NCBI RefSeq assembly: GCF_900105395.1
Contig: NZ_LT629775.1
Span: forward strand, 8,273,501-8,337,500
Source: Streptomyces sp. TLI_053
GTDB lineage: Bacteria; Actinomycetota; Actinomycetes; Streptomycetales; Streptomycetaceae
Length of the DNA stretch: 64,000 nucleotides
Reading direction: 5' to 3'
The position numbers and the translations under genes are program-made. The notes under the pieces were generated by a model. It made no database searches. It was given only the letters and a program-made list of their open reading frames with translations, and was not told where the DNA came from. Below are positions 1-9,156 of the stretch, piece by piece. The stretch's first letter is position 1; each line of letters begins with the position of its first letter.

Positions 1-1
1 C

Positions 2-640
2 GCCCGGACCGGGAAGCTGAAGCCCGCCCTGTTCGTCGTGCCGCGCGACACGCCCGGTTTCGAGTACCGGCCCATCCCGATGGAACTGGTCGCTCCCGAA
101 AAGCAGTTCCAGGTCTTCCTGGACGACGTGCGGCTGCCCGCCGAAGCACTGGTCGGCGACGAGAACGCCGGACTGCTGCAACTGTTCGCCGGTCTCAACC
201 CCGAGCGGATCATGACGGCGGCCTTCTCGCTCGGGCTGGCCCGGCAGGCGCTCGGCAGGGCCGTCGAGTACGCGCGCACCCGGGTCGTCTGGTCCACCCC
301 GATCGGCGCCCACCAGGGTCTCGCGCACCCGCTGGCCCAGTGCGCGGTGGAGATCGAACTGGCCCGGCTGATGACCCAGAAGGCCGCGCTGCTCTACGAC
401 GCGGGCGAGGACGCCGCCGCGGGCGAGGCCGCGAACATGGCCAAGTACGCCGCCGGGGAGGCGGCCGCCCGGACCGTCGACCAGGCGGTGCAGACGCTCG
501 GCGGCAACGGCCTCACCCAGGAGTACGGGCTGGGCGCGCTGCTGGCCGCCACCCGGGTGGGCCGGGTCGCGCCGGTCAGCCGCGAGATGGTGCTCAACTA
601 CGTCGCGCAGCACACCCTCGGTCTGCCCAAGTCGTACTGA
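2..640 (+). CDS. Acyl-CoA dehydrogenase, C-terminal part (5' end outside window)
   Basis: The reading frame is open from the left edge, so the start lies upstream. The visible 212 residues carry the end of the middle beta domain and the whole C-terminal helical domain of a flavin acyl-CoA dehydrogenase. The family signatures RQALGRAVEYARTR and QTLGGNGLTQEYG are present; the second is the conserved loop near the flavin. These enzymes introduce a trans-2 double bond into acyl-CoA and pass electrons to ETF. The next gene, 410 bp downstream on the same strand, encodes an acyl/aryl-CoA ligase, so the two may act in one acyl-CoA pathway. Substrate cannot be read from the sequence. The call to family is firm. 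Confidence 0.93.
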   Translation, partial: ARTGKLKPALFVVPRDTPGFEYRPIPMELVAPEKQFQVFLDDVRLPAEALVGDENAGLLQLFAGLNPERIMTAAFSLGLARQALGRAVEYARTRVVWSTPIGAHQGLAHPLAQCAVEIELARLMTQKAALLYDAGEDAAAGEAANMAKYAAGEAAARTVDQAVQTLGGNGLTQEYGLGALLAATRVGRVAPVSREMVLNYVAQHTLGLPKSY

Positions 641-670
641 TCCGGGCCGGGCGCGGTCCCCGCTCCTGGG

Positions 671-715
671 CCGCACCGCGCCGCACCGCACCGCACCGCA
701 CCGCGCCGCGCCGCG
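671..715. repeat. Pentanucleotide tandem repeat CCGCA/CCGCG, 9 units
   Basis: Nine head-to-tail 5-bp units of CCGCA or CCGCG lie in the 410-bp gap between the acyl-CoA dehydrogenase and the CoA ligase. They are followed by a GGGCCCGGGCCC-rich stretch that can fold into a hairpin and may end the upstream transcript. The rest of the gap (to 1050) shows no convincing gene. The AT-richer segment around 785-815 is the likeliest promoter area for the ligase. Confidence 0.8.
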
Positions 716-1050
716 CCGGGCCCGGGCCCGCCCCGGGCTCCTCCGCCCGGCCCGCCCCCGGGCCCCGCCACCCCATTCGCCCTCGAACAGATCGTCGCAT
801 CATCGTTCTGGCATCTGACCGGATCGTGCCCGCCCCACCACCCCGGCGCACCGCCGACCCGGCCCCACCTCGTGTTTCGCCGTACCGCGCCACCCCTGCG
901 CCCCGCGCGCTCCGCCAAACGTCCGTCACAGGGGCGCACCGACCGCCCACTGTCCGTATGCTCCTGTCCGCGCGCCGTACGGCCGGTCGCACAGGACCTC
1001 CCGCCGGTCGCCCCGCCCCGCGCCAACTACCGCACAGGAGGCACGCCTTG

Positions 1051-2640
1051 GTGTTCCACAGCGAATTCCCGGACGTCGGCATCGTCGACCTCGCCCTGCA
1101 CGACGCCGTTCTCGGCGACGCCGAGCGCCACGGTGACCGGCCCGCCCTCGTCGACGGGATCACCGGCGAGACGGTCAGCTACGCGCAGCTCCTCCACGCC
1201 GTCGGCCGGGTCGCGGCCGGCCTCGCCGAAGCGGGCGTCCGCCAGGGCGACGTGGTGGCCCTGTTCAGCCCCAACACCGTCCGGTACCCGATGGCCTTCT
1301 TCGGCGCCACGCGGGCCGGCGCGACCGTCACCCCCGTCTCCTCCCTCACCACCCCCGGCGAACTCGCCGGACAGCTCGCCGACAGCGGCGCCCGCTGGCT
1401 GCTGACCGTGTCGCCGTTCCTGCCCACCGCCCGCGCCGCCGCCGAGAAGCTGGCCGCCGAGGGCCGGGAACTCGCCGGGATCGTCGTCCTGGACGGTGCC
1501 GAGGGCCACCTCTCGCTCGCCGACCTGCTCGCCGCCACCGGGCCCGCCCCCGCGATCGACCTCGACCCCGGCCGGGACGTCGCCGTGCTGCCCTACTCCA
1601 GCGGCACCACCGGCCTGCCCAAGGGCGTCATGCTCACCCACCGGTCCATCGCCACCAACCTCGCCCAGACCGACGCCGTGTTCCGTCCCGAGGTGGGCGA
1701 ACGGGTGCTCGCGGTGCTCCCGTTCTTCCACATCTACGGGCTGGCCGCGCTGCTCAACCAGCCGCTGCGCTGCGGCGCCACCGTGGTCGTACTGCCCCGC
1801 TTCGACCTGGAGCAGTTCTGCCGCACCATCCAGGACCAGCGCGTGCAGTCCGTGCTCGCGGCCCCGCCGATCGTGCTCGCCCTCGCCAAGCACCCGCTGG
1901 TCGAGGAGTTCGACCTGTCCTCGGTCCAGTACCTGCTCTGCGCCGCCGCCCCGCTGGACGGCGAACTCGCCGAGGCCTGCGCCCGCCGCCTCGGGCTGCC
2001 GCGGATCCTCCAGGGCTACGGCATGACCGAGCTGTCCCCGGTCAGCCACGTGATGTCCCCGGGCGACCCCGACCCCTCGCCGGGCTCGGTCGGCCGGATG
2101 CTGCCCTCCACCGAACTGCGGGTCGCCGCGCTCGACGGCAGCGGCGCCGACCTCGGCCCCGGCGAGCGCGGCGAGCTGCTGATCCGCGGCCCGCAGGTGA
2201 TGAAGGGCTACTTCGGCCGCCCCTCCGACACCGCCGCCACCGTCGACACCGACGGCTGGCTGCACACCGGCGACATCGGCTTCGTCGACGAGCGCGGCTA
2301 CCTGCACATCGTCGACCGGGTCAAGGAGCTGATCAAGTACAAGGGGTACCAGGTCGCCCCCGCCGAACTCGAGGCGCTGCTGCTGAGCCACCCGCAGATC
2401 GCCGACGCCGCCGTGATCGGGGTGCGCGACGCCGAGGGCACCGAGAGCCCCAAGGCCTTCGTGGTCCGGGCACCCGGCAGCGCCCTCACCGAGCAGGAGG
2501 TCGCCGCCTTCGTGGCCGGCCAGGTCGCGCCGTACAAGAAGGTGCGGGCGGTGGAGTTCCTGGACGCCGTCCCCAAGTCGGCGGCGGGCAAGATCCTCCG
2601 CCGGGAACTGCGCGAGCGCGAGGCGGCCGCCGCCGGCTGA
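1051..2640 (+). CDS. 4-coumarate:CoA ligase-like acyl/aryl-CoA synthetase (ANL superfamily)
   Basis: Adenylate-forming enzyme of about 530 residues, the usual length for plant-type 4-coumarate:CoA ligases and their actinobacterial relatives. It activates a carboxylic acid as an acyl-AMP and transfers it to CoA. The phosphate-binding loop is YSSGTTGLPKGVMLTH. Further motifs are GYGMTELSP (adenine site), WLHTGDIG and DRVKELIKYKG (hinge), and the C-terminal catalytic lysine in PKSAAGKILRREL. A strong Shine-Dalgarno AGGAGG at 1036-1041 precedes GTG at 1051; the in-frame TTG at 1048 is an alternative. Bacterial relatives act on cinnamates or fatty acids. The acyl-CoA dehydrogenase upstream would suit fatty or aryl-alkyl acids, but the substrate is inference. 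Confidence 0.92.
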   Translation: MFHSEFPDVGIVDLALHDAVLGDAERHGDRPALVDGITGETVSYAQLLHAVGRVAAGLAEAGVRQGDVVALFSPNTVRYPMAFFGATRAGATVTPVSSLTTPGELAGQLADSGARWLLTVSPFLPTARAAAEKLAAEGRELAGIVVLDGAEGHLSLADLLAATGPAPAIDLDPGRDVAVLPYSSGTTGLPKGVMLTHRSIATNLAQTDAVFRPEVGERVLAVLPFFHIYGLAALLNQPLRCGATVVVLPRFDLEQFCRTIQDQRVQSVLAAPPIVLALAKHPLVEEFDLSSVQYLLCAAAPLDGELAEACARRLGLPRILQGYGMTELSPVSHVMSPGDPDPSPGSVGRMLPSTELRVAALDGSGADLGPGERGELLIRGPQVMKGYFGRPSDTAATVDTDGWLHTGDIGFVDERGYLHIVDRVKELIKYKGYQVAPAELEALLLSHPQIADAAVIGVRDAEGTESPKAFVVRAPGSALTEQEVAAFVAGQVAPYKKVRAVEFLDAVPKSAAGKILRRELREREAAAAG

Positions 2641-2894
2641 GCCGCCCGCGCACCGGCCCGGCCGCCACCCCCACCCACCCGGCCGCACCGCCCCCGCCCC
2701 CGTCCCGTCCCCGCGCGAATGCCCCTCCCGTCCGCACCCCGTCCCCACTCCGCCCCCCGTCCCCGCGCAAAAGCCCTCCCGTCCCGCGCCACCCCCCTCG
2801 AGGAGACCCCACCCCGACCCCGCGCCACCCGAACCGCCGTCTGCGAGGATCGACCAGCCGCCCGCCCCCGCACGGACAGGAACCGCCGCCGCAG

Positions 2895-3518
2895 ATGACC
2901 ACCCACCCCGCCGCCGCGCGCACCCCCCAGCAGGACCGCAGCCGCGCCACCCGCGCCAGGCTGCTGGCGGCGGCCGTCGACTGCCTGGCCGAGCTCGGCT
3001 GGCACGGCTCCACCGTCGCCGTCGTCGCCGAGCGCGCCGGCGTCTCCCGCGGCGCCGCCCAGCACCACTTCCCCACCCGGGAGGACCTCTTCACCGCCGC
3101 CGTCGAGCACGTCACCGCCGAACGCCTCGCCGCCGTCCGCGCCCACACCGACACGCTCCCACCCGCCGGCCCGGCCCGCACCGAAGCCGTCGTCGGCATG
3201 ATCGTCCGCCTCTACACCGGCCCGCTCTTCCGCGCCGCACTCCAGCTCTGGGTCGCCGCCGCCACCGAGGAACCACTGCGCGAACGCATCATCCGACTGG
3301 AAGGACACGTCGGACGCGAGGCCCACCGCGCCGCCCTCGAATTCCTCGGCGCCGACGAGAGCCGACCCGGCGTGCGCGAAACCGTCCAGGCCACCCTCGA
3401 CCTCGCCCGCGGCCTCGGCCTCGCCAATCTCCTCACCGACGACAGCCTCCGACGATCCGGAGTGATCCGGCAGTGGGCGAGCCTTCTTGAGAGTACGCTG
3501 CGCCCGGTAGGCCCATGA
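2895..3518 (+). CDS. TetR/AcrR family transcriptional regulator
   Basis: A 207-residue protein with an N-terminal TetR helix-turn-helix (about residues 15-60). The recognition region reads VAVVAERAGVSRGAAQHHF, the typical TetR form with 'HHF' in place of 'YYHF'. The remainder is a helical ligand-binding domain with no recognisable specificity. It lies 254 bp downstream of the CoA ligase on the same strand and may control it; several acyl-CoA metabolism operons are governed by adjacent TetR repressors that bind acyl-CoAs. No clear palindrome was seen in front of it. The start is the first ATG after CCGCCGCCGCAG, without a strong ribosome site. Confidence 0.9.
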   Translation: MTTHPAAARTPQQDRSRATRARLLAAAVDCLAELGWHGSTVAVVAERAGVSRGAAQHHFPTREDLFTAAVEHVTAERLAAVRAHTDTLPPAGPARTEAVVGMIVRLYTGPLFRAALQLWVAAATEEPLRERIIRLEGHVGREAHRAALEFLGADESRPGVRETVQATLDLARGLGLANLLTDDSLRRSGVIRQWASLLESTLRPVGP

Positions 3519-3662
3519 CGCCCGTACACCTGCCCGACCGGTAACCCTCACCAAGGGGTCGCCGGGCGGACCATGTCCGTGCAGTCTGGAGAAGAACCCC
3601 GGCCGCACGGACCACGAGGCCCGCCCGGCCGGGCACGAGCCGAACCGGGGTGCTGCCTGATC

Positions 3663-6137
3663 ATGCGGAGAGACGAGTGGGACGCGACCGACGCGCCCGA
3701 CGCCACCGGCCCCCGAACGGGCGCCGCCCCCGCACGCCCGGACGGCCACCGCCTCGTCCCCCTCGCCACCGCCCTGCTCCAGGACGACGGACTGATCCTG
3801 CACTGGAGCGAGGACGCCGAAGCACTGCTCGGCTGGACCGCCGAAGAAGCCGTCGGCAACCACGCCGCCCGGCTGCTCACCGACGACAGCGACCGCCCCG
3901 AGGTCCTCGAACTCTTCGCCCGCATCATGAGCGGCAAAGGCTGGACCGGCGTCTTCCCCGTCCGCCACCGCGACGGCCACACCGTCGACCTCGAATTCCG
4001 CACCTACCCGATCGCCGGACCCGGCGGCACCCTGCTGCTGCTCGCCACCGCCTCCGACACCGCCGCCCTGCACCGCGTCGAGGCCGACCTCGCCGTACTC
4101 GACGGCATCTTCGGCCAGTCCCCGATCGGCATGGCCGTCTACGACACCGAACTGCGCTACGTACGGCTCAACGAATCCCTGGCCCGGATGAACGGCGTAC
4201 CCGTCGCCGCCCACCTAGGCCGCCGCATCAGCAGCGTCCTGCCCGGCATCAACAGCGCCGAGATAGAACACATCATGAAGCAGGTGCTCGCCACCGGCCG
4301 ACCCGTCGTCGACGCCCGCTCGCACGGCCGCGTCCCCGGCGACCCCCGCCGCGACCGCGCCTGGTCCGCCTCCTACTTCCGGCTCGAGGACTCCACCGGC
4401 CGCGTCTTCGGCGTCTGCTCCTCGATCATCGACGTCACCGAACGCTTCCAGGCCGAAGCCCGCGCCGCCCGCGCCCAGGAACGCCTCGCCACCATCGCCG
4501 AAGCCACCGCCCGCATCGGCACCACCCTCGACCTCCAGCGCACCGCCGAAGAACTCATCGAGGCCGTCGTCCCCAGATTCGCCGACTTCGCCACCGTCGA
4601 CCTGCTCGAAACCGTCCTGCGCGGCGCCGAACCCACCCCCATCCCCGAGGACCGAAGCGTCCAACTGCGCGCCGTCGCCGTCGGCGAATCCTACGAGACC
4701 GGCCTCGTGCACGCCGTCGACACCGTCGGCGAAGTCACCGAATACGCCCCCGGCCGCAGCTACAACCAGTGCCTGCGCAGCGGCCGCCCCCTGCTGCGCG
4801 CCCACGTCGACGAAGAAGTCCTGCGCGGCCTCGTCGCCAGCCCCGACCGCGTCGCCCCCGGCCTCGCGGCCGGCATCCACTCCTACCTGATGCTCCCGGT
4901 CACCGCCCGGGGCATGGTCCTCGGCGGCGCCGAATTCATCCGGATGCGCAACCCCGAACCCTTCACCGCCTCCGACGTCGCACTCGCCGAGGAACTCGTC
5001 GCCCGCACCGCCCTCGCCATCGACAACGCCCGGCTCTACCGGCGCGAACGCGAGACCGCGCTCACCCTCCAGCGCAGCCTGCTGCCCCAGGAGATCCACC
5101 GCACCCTCGGCCTCGAGATCGCCTACCGCTACCTGCCCTCCAGCGTCACCAGCGAGGTCGGCGGCGACTGGTTCGACGTCGTCCCGCTCTCCTGCGGCCG
5201 GGTCGCCCTCGTCGTCGGCGACGTCATGGGACACGGCATCAGGGCCGCCGCCACCATGGGACAGCTGCGCACCGTCGCCCGAACCCTCGCCACCCTCGAC
5301 ATGCCGCCCGAGCAGGTGCTCACCCGCCTGGACGAGACCGCCTCCGGCATCGGCGAGGGTCAGTTCGCCACCTGCGTCTGCGCCGTCTACGACCCGCTCG
5401 AACGCACCCTCCAGATCGCCTCCGCCGGCCACCTGCCCCCGGTCTGGGTCGCCCCGGACGGCACCTCCCGGCGGATCGACACACCGCCCGGCGTCCCGCT
5501 CGGCGTCGGCGGCGTGGCCTTCGAATCGGTCCGGTTCGTCCTCCCCGAAGGCGGCATGGTCGCCCTCTACACCGACGGCCTGGTCGAACGGCGCGGCCAG
5601 GACCTCGACGAGGGCATCGACCTGCTCGCCCGCACCCTGTCCGGCCCCGGCCGCACCCTGGAGGAGAACTGCGACGCCGTGCTCGCCGCACTGGTCAGCG
5701 GCGGCAGCGACGACGACATCGCCATGATCATGGCCCGGGCACTGCCCCTGCCCACCGACCGCGTCGCCACCCTGCCGCTCACCGGCGACGGCCGCCTCCC
5801 CGGCAAGGCCCGCCGGTTCACCCGCAGCACCCTCGCCGACTGGGGCCTGTCCGCCCTCGCCGACTACGCCGAACTCCTGGTCAGCGAACTCGTCACCAAC
5901 GCCCTGCTGCACGCCGACGCCCCGCGCCGGCTGCGGCTCTTCCGCGACCGGGTGCTCACCGTCGAGGTCGCCGACACCGGCGGCCAGACACCGCAGCTGC
6001 GCCCCTTCGCCGAACAGGACGAGGGCGGTCGCGGCATGTTCCTGGTCAGCGAACTCGCCCAGCGCTGGGGCAGCCGCCTGACCAGGGACGGCAAGGTGGT
6101 CTGGGCCGAACTGGAACTCCCCTTCGGCGCGGGCTGA
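3663..6137 (+). CDS. PAS-PAS-GAF-SpoIIE phosphatase with C-terminal RsbW-like ATPase
   Basis: Large cytoplasmic signalling protein (about 824 residues) with no transmembrane segment. In order: a PAS domain (HWSEDAEALLGWTAEEAVGNHA), a second PAS (MAVYDTELRYVRLNESLARMNG), a GAF domain (residues about 280-450), a PP2C/SpoIIE phosphatase (GGDWFDVVPL, VVGDVMGHG, ALYTDGLVERRG), and a terminal HATPase (LVSELVTNALLHADAP, ADTGGQTP). Such proteins dephosphorylate anti-sigma-factor antagonists and can phosphorylate them through the ATPase, so this is a partner-switching regulator. Streptomyces encodes dozens and the target is usually not adjacent; none is seen here. ATG 3663 is preferred because domain sequence follows quickly; ATG 3573 is an in-frame alternative. 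Neither has a strong ribosome site. Confidence 0.9.
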   Translation: MRRDEWDATDAPDATGPRTGAAPARPDGHRLVPLATALLQDDGLILHWSEDAEALLGWTAEEAVGNHAARLLTDDSDRPEVLELFARIMSGKGWTGVFPVRHRDGHTVDLEFRTYPIAGPGGTLLLLATASDTAALHRVEADLAVLDGIFGQSPIGMAVYDTELRYVRLNESLARMNGVPVAAHLGRRISSVLPGINSAEIEHIMKQVLATGRPVVDARSHGRVPGDPRRDRAWSASYFRLEDSTGRVFGVCSSIIDVTERFQAEARAARAQERLATIAEATARIGTTLDLQRTAEELIEAVVPRFADFATVDLLETVLRGAEPTPIPEDRSVQLRAVAVGESYETGLVHAVDTVGEVTEYAPGRSYNQCLRSGRPLLRAHVDEEVLRGLVASPDRVAPGLAAGIHSYLMLPVTARGMVLGGAEFIRMRNPEPFTASDVALAEELVARTALAIDNARLYRRERETALTLQRSLLPQEIHRTLGLEIAYRYLPSSVTSEVGGDWFDVVPLSCGRVALVVGDVMGHGIRAAATMGQLRTVARTLATLDMPPEQVLTRLDETASGIGEGQFATCVCAVYDPLERTLQIASAGHLPPVWVAPDGTSRRIDTPPGVPLGVGGVAFESVRFVLPEGGMVALYTDGLVERRGQDLDEGIDLLARTLSGPGRTLEENCDAVLAALVSGGSDDDIAMIMARALPLPTDRVATLPLTGDGRLPGKARRFTRSTLADWGLSALADYAELLVSELVTNALLHADAPRRLRLFRDRVLTVEVADTGGQTPQLRPFAEQDEGGRGMFLVSELAQRWGSRLTRDGKVVWAELELPFGAG

Positions 6138-6596
6138 GCGACAGCCGCCCGGTCCGGCCCGGTCCGGTCCGGCCCGGTCCGGGGCCGTGCGCCGGGTCGG
6201 CCGGGGCTGGGCTCGGCCCTCGTCCTCCTCGGACAGCCGCTGCTCCTGGTCCCGTTCGGCATCGCGGCAATCGTCCGGGGCCGGCCCGCGATCGGGGTCC
6301 CGACCACCGCCGGGCCGCTGCTGTTCGTCCTGGCGGTCGTGTGGCTCCACCGGGCCGGTGGACGGCTTCCGGTGCTCTACTGCTACCAGCGCGGCGCCGT
6401 GCTGTACCGGCTCGGCCGGGCGGACGCGTACGCCTGGTCGCAGCTGCGCCACCGGGAGCGCCGGCGGACCGTCCGCGAGGAGCACGTCGACACCGAACGG
6501 GTCCGCACCGAGGTGTACGCGCAGGACGGCACACCGCTGATGGAACTGCGCAACAGCCGCCGGACGCTGATCGAGCACACCGACCGGCTGCCCTGA
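6138..6596 (+). pseudogene. Probable 5'-truncated membrane protein gene (DUF6585-like?)
   Basis: The frame is open from just after the stop at 6137 to TGA at 6596. It reads like real protein: hydrophobic segments around 6210-6255 (ALVLLGQPLLLVPFGIAAIV) and 6300-6340 (GPLLFVLAVVWLH), then a basic region ending in DGTPLMELRNSRRTLIEHT. No ATG, GTG or TTG opens the frame before GTG 6339, which falls after the second membrane segment. The N-terminal portion is therefore lost or out of frame, and the copy is probably decayed. The tail resembles, from memory, small Streptomyces two-TM proteins of the DUF6585 kind. If GTG 6339 is used, the product would be an 85-residue soluble fragment. Confidence 0.5.
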
Positions 6597-6713
6597 CTCC
6601 GGCTGAGCCGACCCCGACCGGCGGGCAACGCACGACGGCGCGGGCCGCCCTGGGGATTCCGGGAGCGGCCCGCGCCGGTGGGTCGGTGCCTCAATGGGTC
6701 GGCGCACCGGTCG

Positions 6714-8288
6714 TCAGTGCACCGGGGTCCGCTCCGGCTCCGGCGCCGCGGTCGGCAACTCCGGGGCGCCCGCGGCGGTCCGGTCGCCCAGCCCCCGCAG
6801 CAGGCGCCAGGCCAGCACCGCCGCACCCAGCAGCAGCGCGCCCGCCAGCATCCCGGCCACGTTGACGCCGTGGACGAAGGACGTCCTGGCGCTCTCCAGC
6901 AGCGGTCCGGCCAGAGTGTCCGGCAGCCCGTGGGCCGCCTCCACCGCACCGCCCAGCGACTCGCCGGCCTGCGCGGCCGTCGCCGGGTCCGCCCCCGCCG
7001 GGACCACCAGCCGGCCCGCGTACAGGGCGCCGACCACCGAGCCGACCAGGGCGATGCCGAGCGCGGTGCCCAGCTCGTACGCGGTCTCGGAGACCGCCGA
7101 CGCTGCGCCCGCCCGGTCGGCGGGCGCGGCGGTCAGCACCAGGTCGGCGCCGAGCGTGTACACCACACCCTCGGCCGTGCCGACGAGCAGGAACGCGGCG
7201 GCCAGCAGCAGATAGGTGGAGTCCTGCTGGATCCAGCCGAGCATGCCGATCCCGACACCCATCACCAGCAGACCGGCGGTCAGTGCCGTCCGGGCCCCGG
7301 TGCGGCGCACCAGCCGGGCGGTCAGCAGACCGCCGACCACCGCGCCGGCGAAGGCGGGCAGCTCGGCCAGACCGGCCTTGAGCGGTGGGTAGCCGCGGAC
7401 CAGCTGGAGGTACTGGGAGGTCACGAAGACCACGCCGGAGAGCCCGATCAGCGCGATCAGCGAGGCCAGCACGGCGGCCGTGAACCGGCGGTCGCGGAAC
7501 AGCCGGACGTCCAGCAGCGGGGTGTCCAGCCGCAGCTGGCGCCGGACGAACACGGTCAGCGCGACCGCGCCCAGTACGGCGGTGACCGGCACGTCCCAGC
7601 GCAGGACGCCGTGCGCGGCCGCCTCCTTGATCGCGTAGACCACGCCGATCACACCGGCGAGCGAGAGCAGTACGCTCAGCACGTCCCAGCGGCCCGGGTT
7701 CGGGTCCTTGGACTCGGGCAGCAGCCAGGCGCCGAACACGAGCAGCAGCACCAGCACCGGGATGTTCAGCAGGAAGACCGAACCCCACCAGAAGTGCTCC
7801 AGCAGCACCCCGCCGACCACCGGGCCGAGCGCGGCGCCGGCCGTCGCGGCGGCGCCCCAGATGCCGATCGCGGTGGCCCGCTCGCGGTCGTCCGGGAAGA
7901 GGGTCCGGATCAGCGACAGGGTGGACGGCATGATCGTCGCCCCGGCCACGCCGAGCAGCGCGCGGGCCAGGATCAGCCAGCCGGCGGAGGGCGAGTACGC
8001 GGCCAGCAGCGAGGCGGCGCCGAACGCGGTGGCGCCGATCAGCAGCAGGCGCTTGCGGCCGATCCGGTCGCTGAGCGAGCCCATCGAGACCAGCAGTCCG
8101 GCGAGCACGAAGGAGTAGGCGTCGCCTATCCACAGCAGCTGGGTGCCGCTGGGACGCAGGGTCTCGCTGATCGAGGGGATGGCCAGGGAGAGGACGGTCG
8201 CGTCGACGGCGACCAGGGTGACGGCCAGGACGAGGACGGCGAGGCCGGTCCAGCGCTGGCGGGGCTGGAGGTGGACGGTACTGCTCAT
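6714..8288 (-). CDS. MFS drug/proton antiporter, DHA2 family (EmrB/QacA type)
   Basis: 524-residue integral membrane protein with about 14 hydrophobic segments. The DHA2 signatures are clear: LVAVDATVLSLAIPSISETL in TM1 and GSLSDRIGRKR in loop 2-3. TM5 contains the antiporter motif as GPVVGGVLLEHFWWGSVFLLN. The family expels lipophilic or cationic drugs in exchange for protons. The gene lies directly downstream of a same-strand TetR repressor (8383-8937) with a 94-bp gap. The two therefore form the usual repressor-pump unit, presumably controlled from the palindrome at 8955-8976. ATG start; length and topology are normal, so the copy looks intact. The substrate is unknown; the pump may serve self-resistance or efflux of an imported compound. 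Confidence 0.93.
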   Translation of the reverse strand: MSSTVHLQPRQRWTGLAVLVLAVTLVAVDATVLSLAIPSISETLRPSGTQLLWIGDAYSFVLAGLLVSMGSLSDRIGRKRLLLIGATAFGAASLLAAYSPSAGWLILARALLGVAGATIMPSTLSLIRTLFPDDRERATAIGIWGAAATAGAALGPVVGGVLLEHFWWGSVFLLNIPVLVLLLVFGAWLLPESKDPNPGRWDVLSVLLSLAGVIGVVYAIKEAAAHGVLRWDVPVTAVLGAVALTVFVRRQLRLDTPLLDVRLFRDRRFTAAVLASLIALIGLSGVVFVTSQYLQLVRGYPPLKAGLAELPAFAGAVVGGLLTARLVRRTGARTALTAGLLVMGVGIGMLGWIQQDSTYLLLAAAFLLVGTAEGVVYTLGADLVLTAAPADRAGAASAVSETAYELGTALGIALVGSVVGALYAGRLVVPAGADPATAAQAGESLGGAVEAAHGLPDTLAGPLLESARTSFVHGVNVAGMLAGALLLGAAVLAWRLLRGLGDRTAAGAPELPTAAPEPERTPVH

Positions 8289-8382
8289 GGGTATCGGTGT
8301 CCGGTTTCCGGTCCGGTGTGCGGCAGGTGGGGTGAGGGTGTGGGGGATCGGTGGCGTGCGCGGGGCCGGGGCGGCCGCGGGG

Positions 8383-8937
8383 TCAGAGCGGTCGCGGGGC
8401 GCGCAGCGCGCCGCCGAGGAAGAGCTCGGCGAGCGAGAAGGCGGCGTCGCGCGGGGCCAGCCGGCCGTCCTGGATCGCCCAGCCGATCCCGGCGACCAGG
8501 TCGAAGAAGGCCTCGCTGAGCCAGGCGGCGGAGAGTTCGACGCGGAACACGCCCTGTTGCTGTCCGCGGAGGAACAGGGCGTGCATCCGGGCGATCTGGG
8601 ACTCCCAGAGCTCGTTGACCCGGTCGTCGTCGTAGAGCTGGTTCTCCCCGGCGAGGAAGGCGCAGAGCGTGGCGTCCGGGACCACCGCGTCGACCAGGCG
8701 GCGCAGCGCGGCGTGCGGGTCGCCCTCCTCGACGGCGGCGGTGTCGAGCGCGGCGCCGAAGCGCTGGAGCCCGAGCATGCCGACCTCGCGGATCAGCGCG
8801 TCCCGGCCCGGGAAGAGCCGGTGCAGGGTGGCGCGGCTGATGCCCGCGGTGCGGGCGATCTCGTCGAGATGGGCGGTCGGGCGGCGGGAGAGCACGCCGA
8901 CGGCGGCTTCGAGAACGGAGTCACGGTCGGTGGCCAT
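8383..8937 (-). CDS. TetR family repressor, partner of the adjacent DHA2 pump
   Basis: 184 residues starting at ATG 8937 (MATDRDSVLEAAVGVL). An in-frame start at 8964 also exists, but it lies inside the operator palindrome, so 8937 is preferred. The N-terminal helix-turn-helix reads LDEIARTAGISRATLHRLFPGRDALIREV. The rest is an all-helical effector domain. The gene is first in a minus-strand pair with the pump at 6714-8288. A perfect inverted repeat immediately upstream of the start suggests autorepression together with the pump. The effector is unknown. The repressor role is inference from family and layout; the family call is firm. Confidence 0.9.
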   Translation of the reverse strand: MATDRDSVLEAAVGVLSRRPTAHLDEIARTAGISRATLHRLFPGRDALIREVGMLGLQRFGAALDTAAVEEGDPHAALRRLVDAVVPDATLCAFLAGENQLYDDDRVNELWESQIARMHALFLRGQQQGVFRVELSAAWLSEAFFDLVAGIGWAIQDGRLAPRDAAFSLAELFLGGALRAPRPL

Positions 8938-8954
8938 GAGGCGAGTGTACTCCG

Positions 8955-8976
8955 AATGAGACATGGATGTCTCATT
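8955..8976. promoter_or_regulatory. Perfect 10-bp inverted repeat: likely TetR operator
   Basis: Arms AATGAGACAT (8955-8964) and ATGTCTCATT (8967-8976) flank a 2-bp centre GG. The site lies 18 bp in front of the repressor start at 8937, in a local AT-rich patch. A weaker outer repeat (ACTCCGAATGA at 8949-8959 against TCATTCGAGT at 8992-9001) frames it. Size and position fit a TetR dimer site covering the promoter of the repressor-pump unit. Confidence 0.75.
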
Positions 8977-9093
8977 ATTATTCTTGGTGCTTCATTCGAG
9001 TCATCGCTGTCCGGTCCCGGGCAGCGGACGGCGGACGGGTGGCGACCGGCGGGCAGCGGACGGGCGACGGGCCGTGGGCCGTCGGCGGGCAGC

Positions 9094-9126
9094 AAAAAAC
9101 CGGGGACGGCGAGTGCCGTCCCCGGT
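9094..9126 (-). terminator. Intrinsic terminator of the sepF-like gene
   Basis: A perfect 12-bp stem (ACCGGGGACGGC / GCCGTCCCCGGT, 9099-9126) has a GAGT loop. The A-run at 9094-9099 becomes a U-tract on the minus-strand transcript. It lies 30 bp past the stop of the gene at 9157 and is the only canonical hairpin-plus-U-tract terminator I found here. Confidence 0.9.
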
Positions 9127-9156
9127 CGTGGGCGCCGCGGTCCGCGCGGCCGCCGG

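Noticed and set aside
3650..6865. Long open frames (over 800 codons) in other frames across the SpoIIE-phosphatase and several other genes
   Set aside because: Their products are Arg/Pro/Gly-rich with no domain, and the frames exist because GC-rich third positions avoid stop codons. The real gene in each place has recognisable domains and a start signal.
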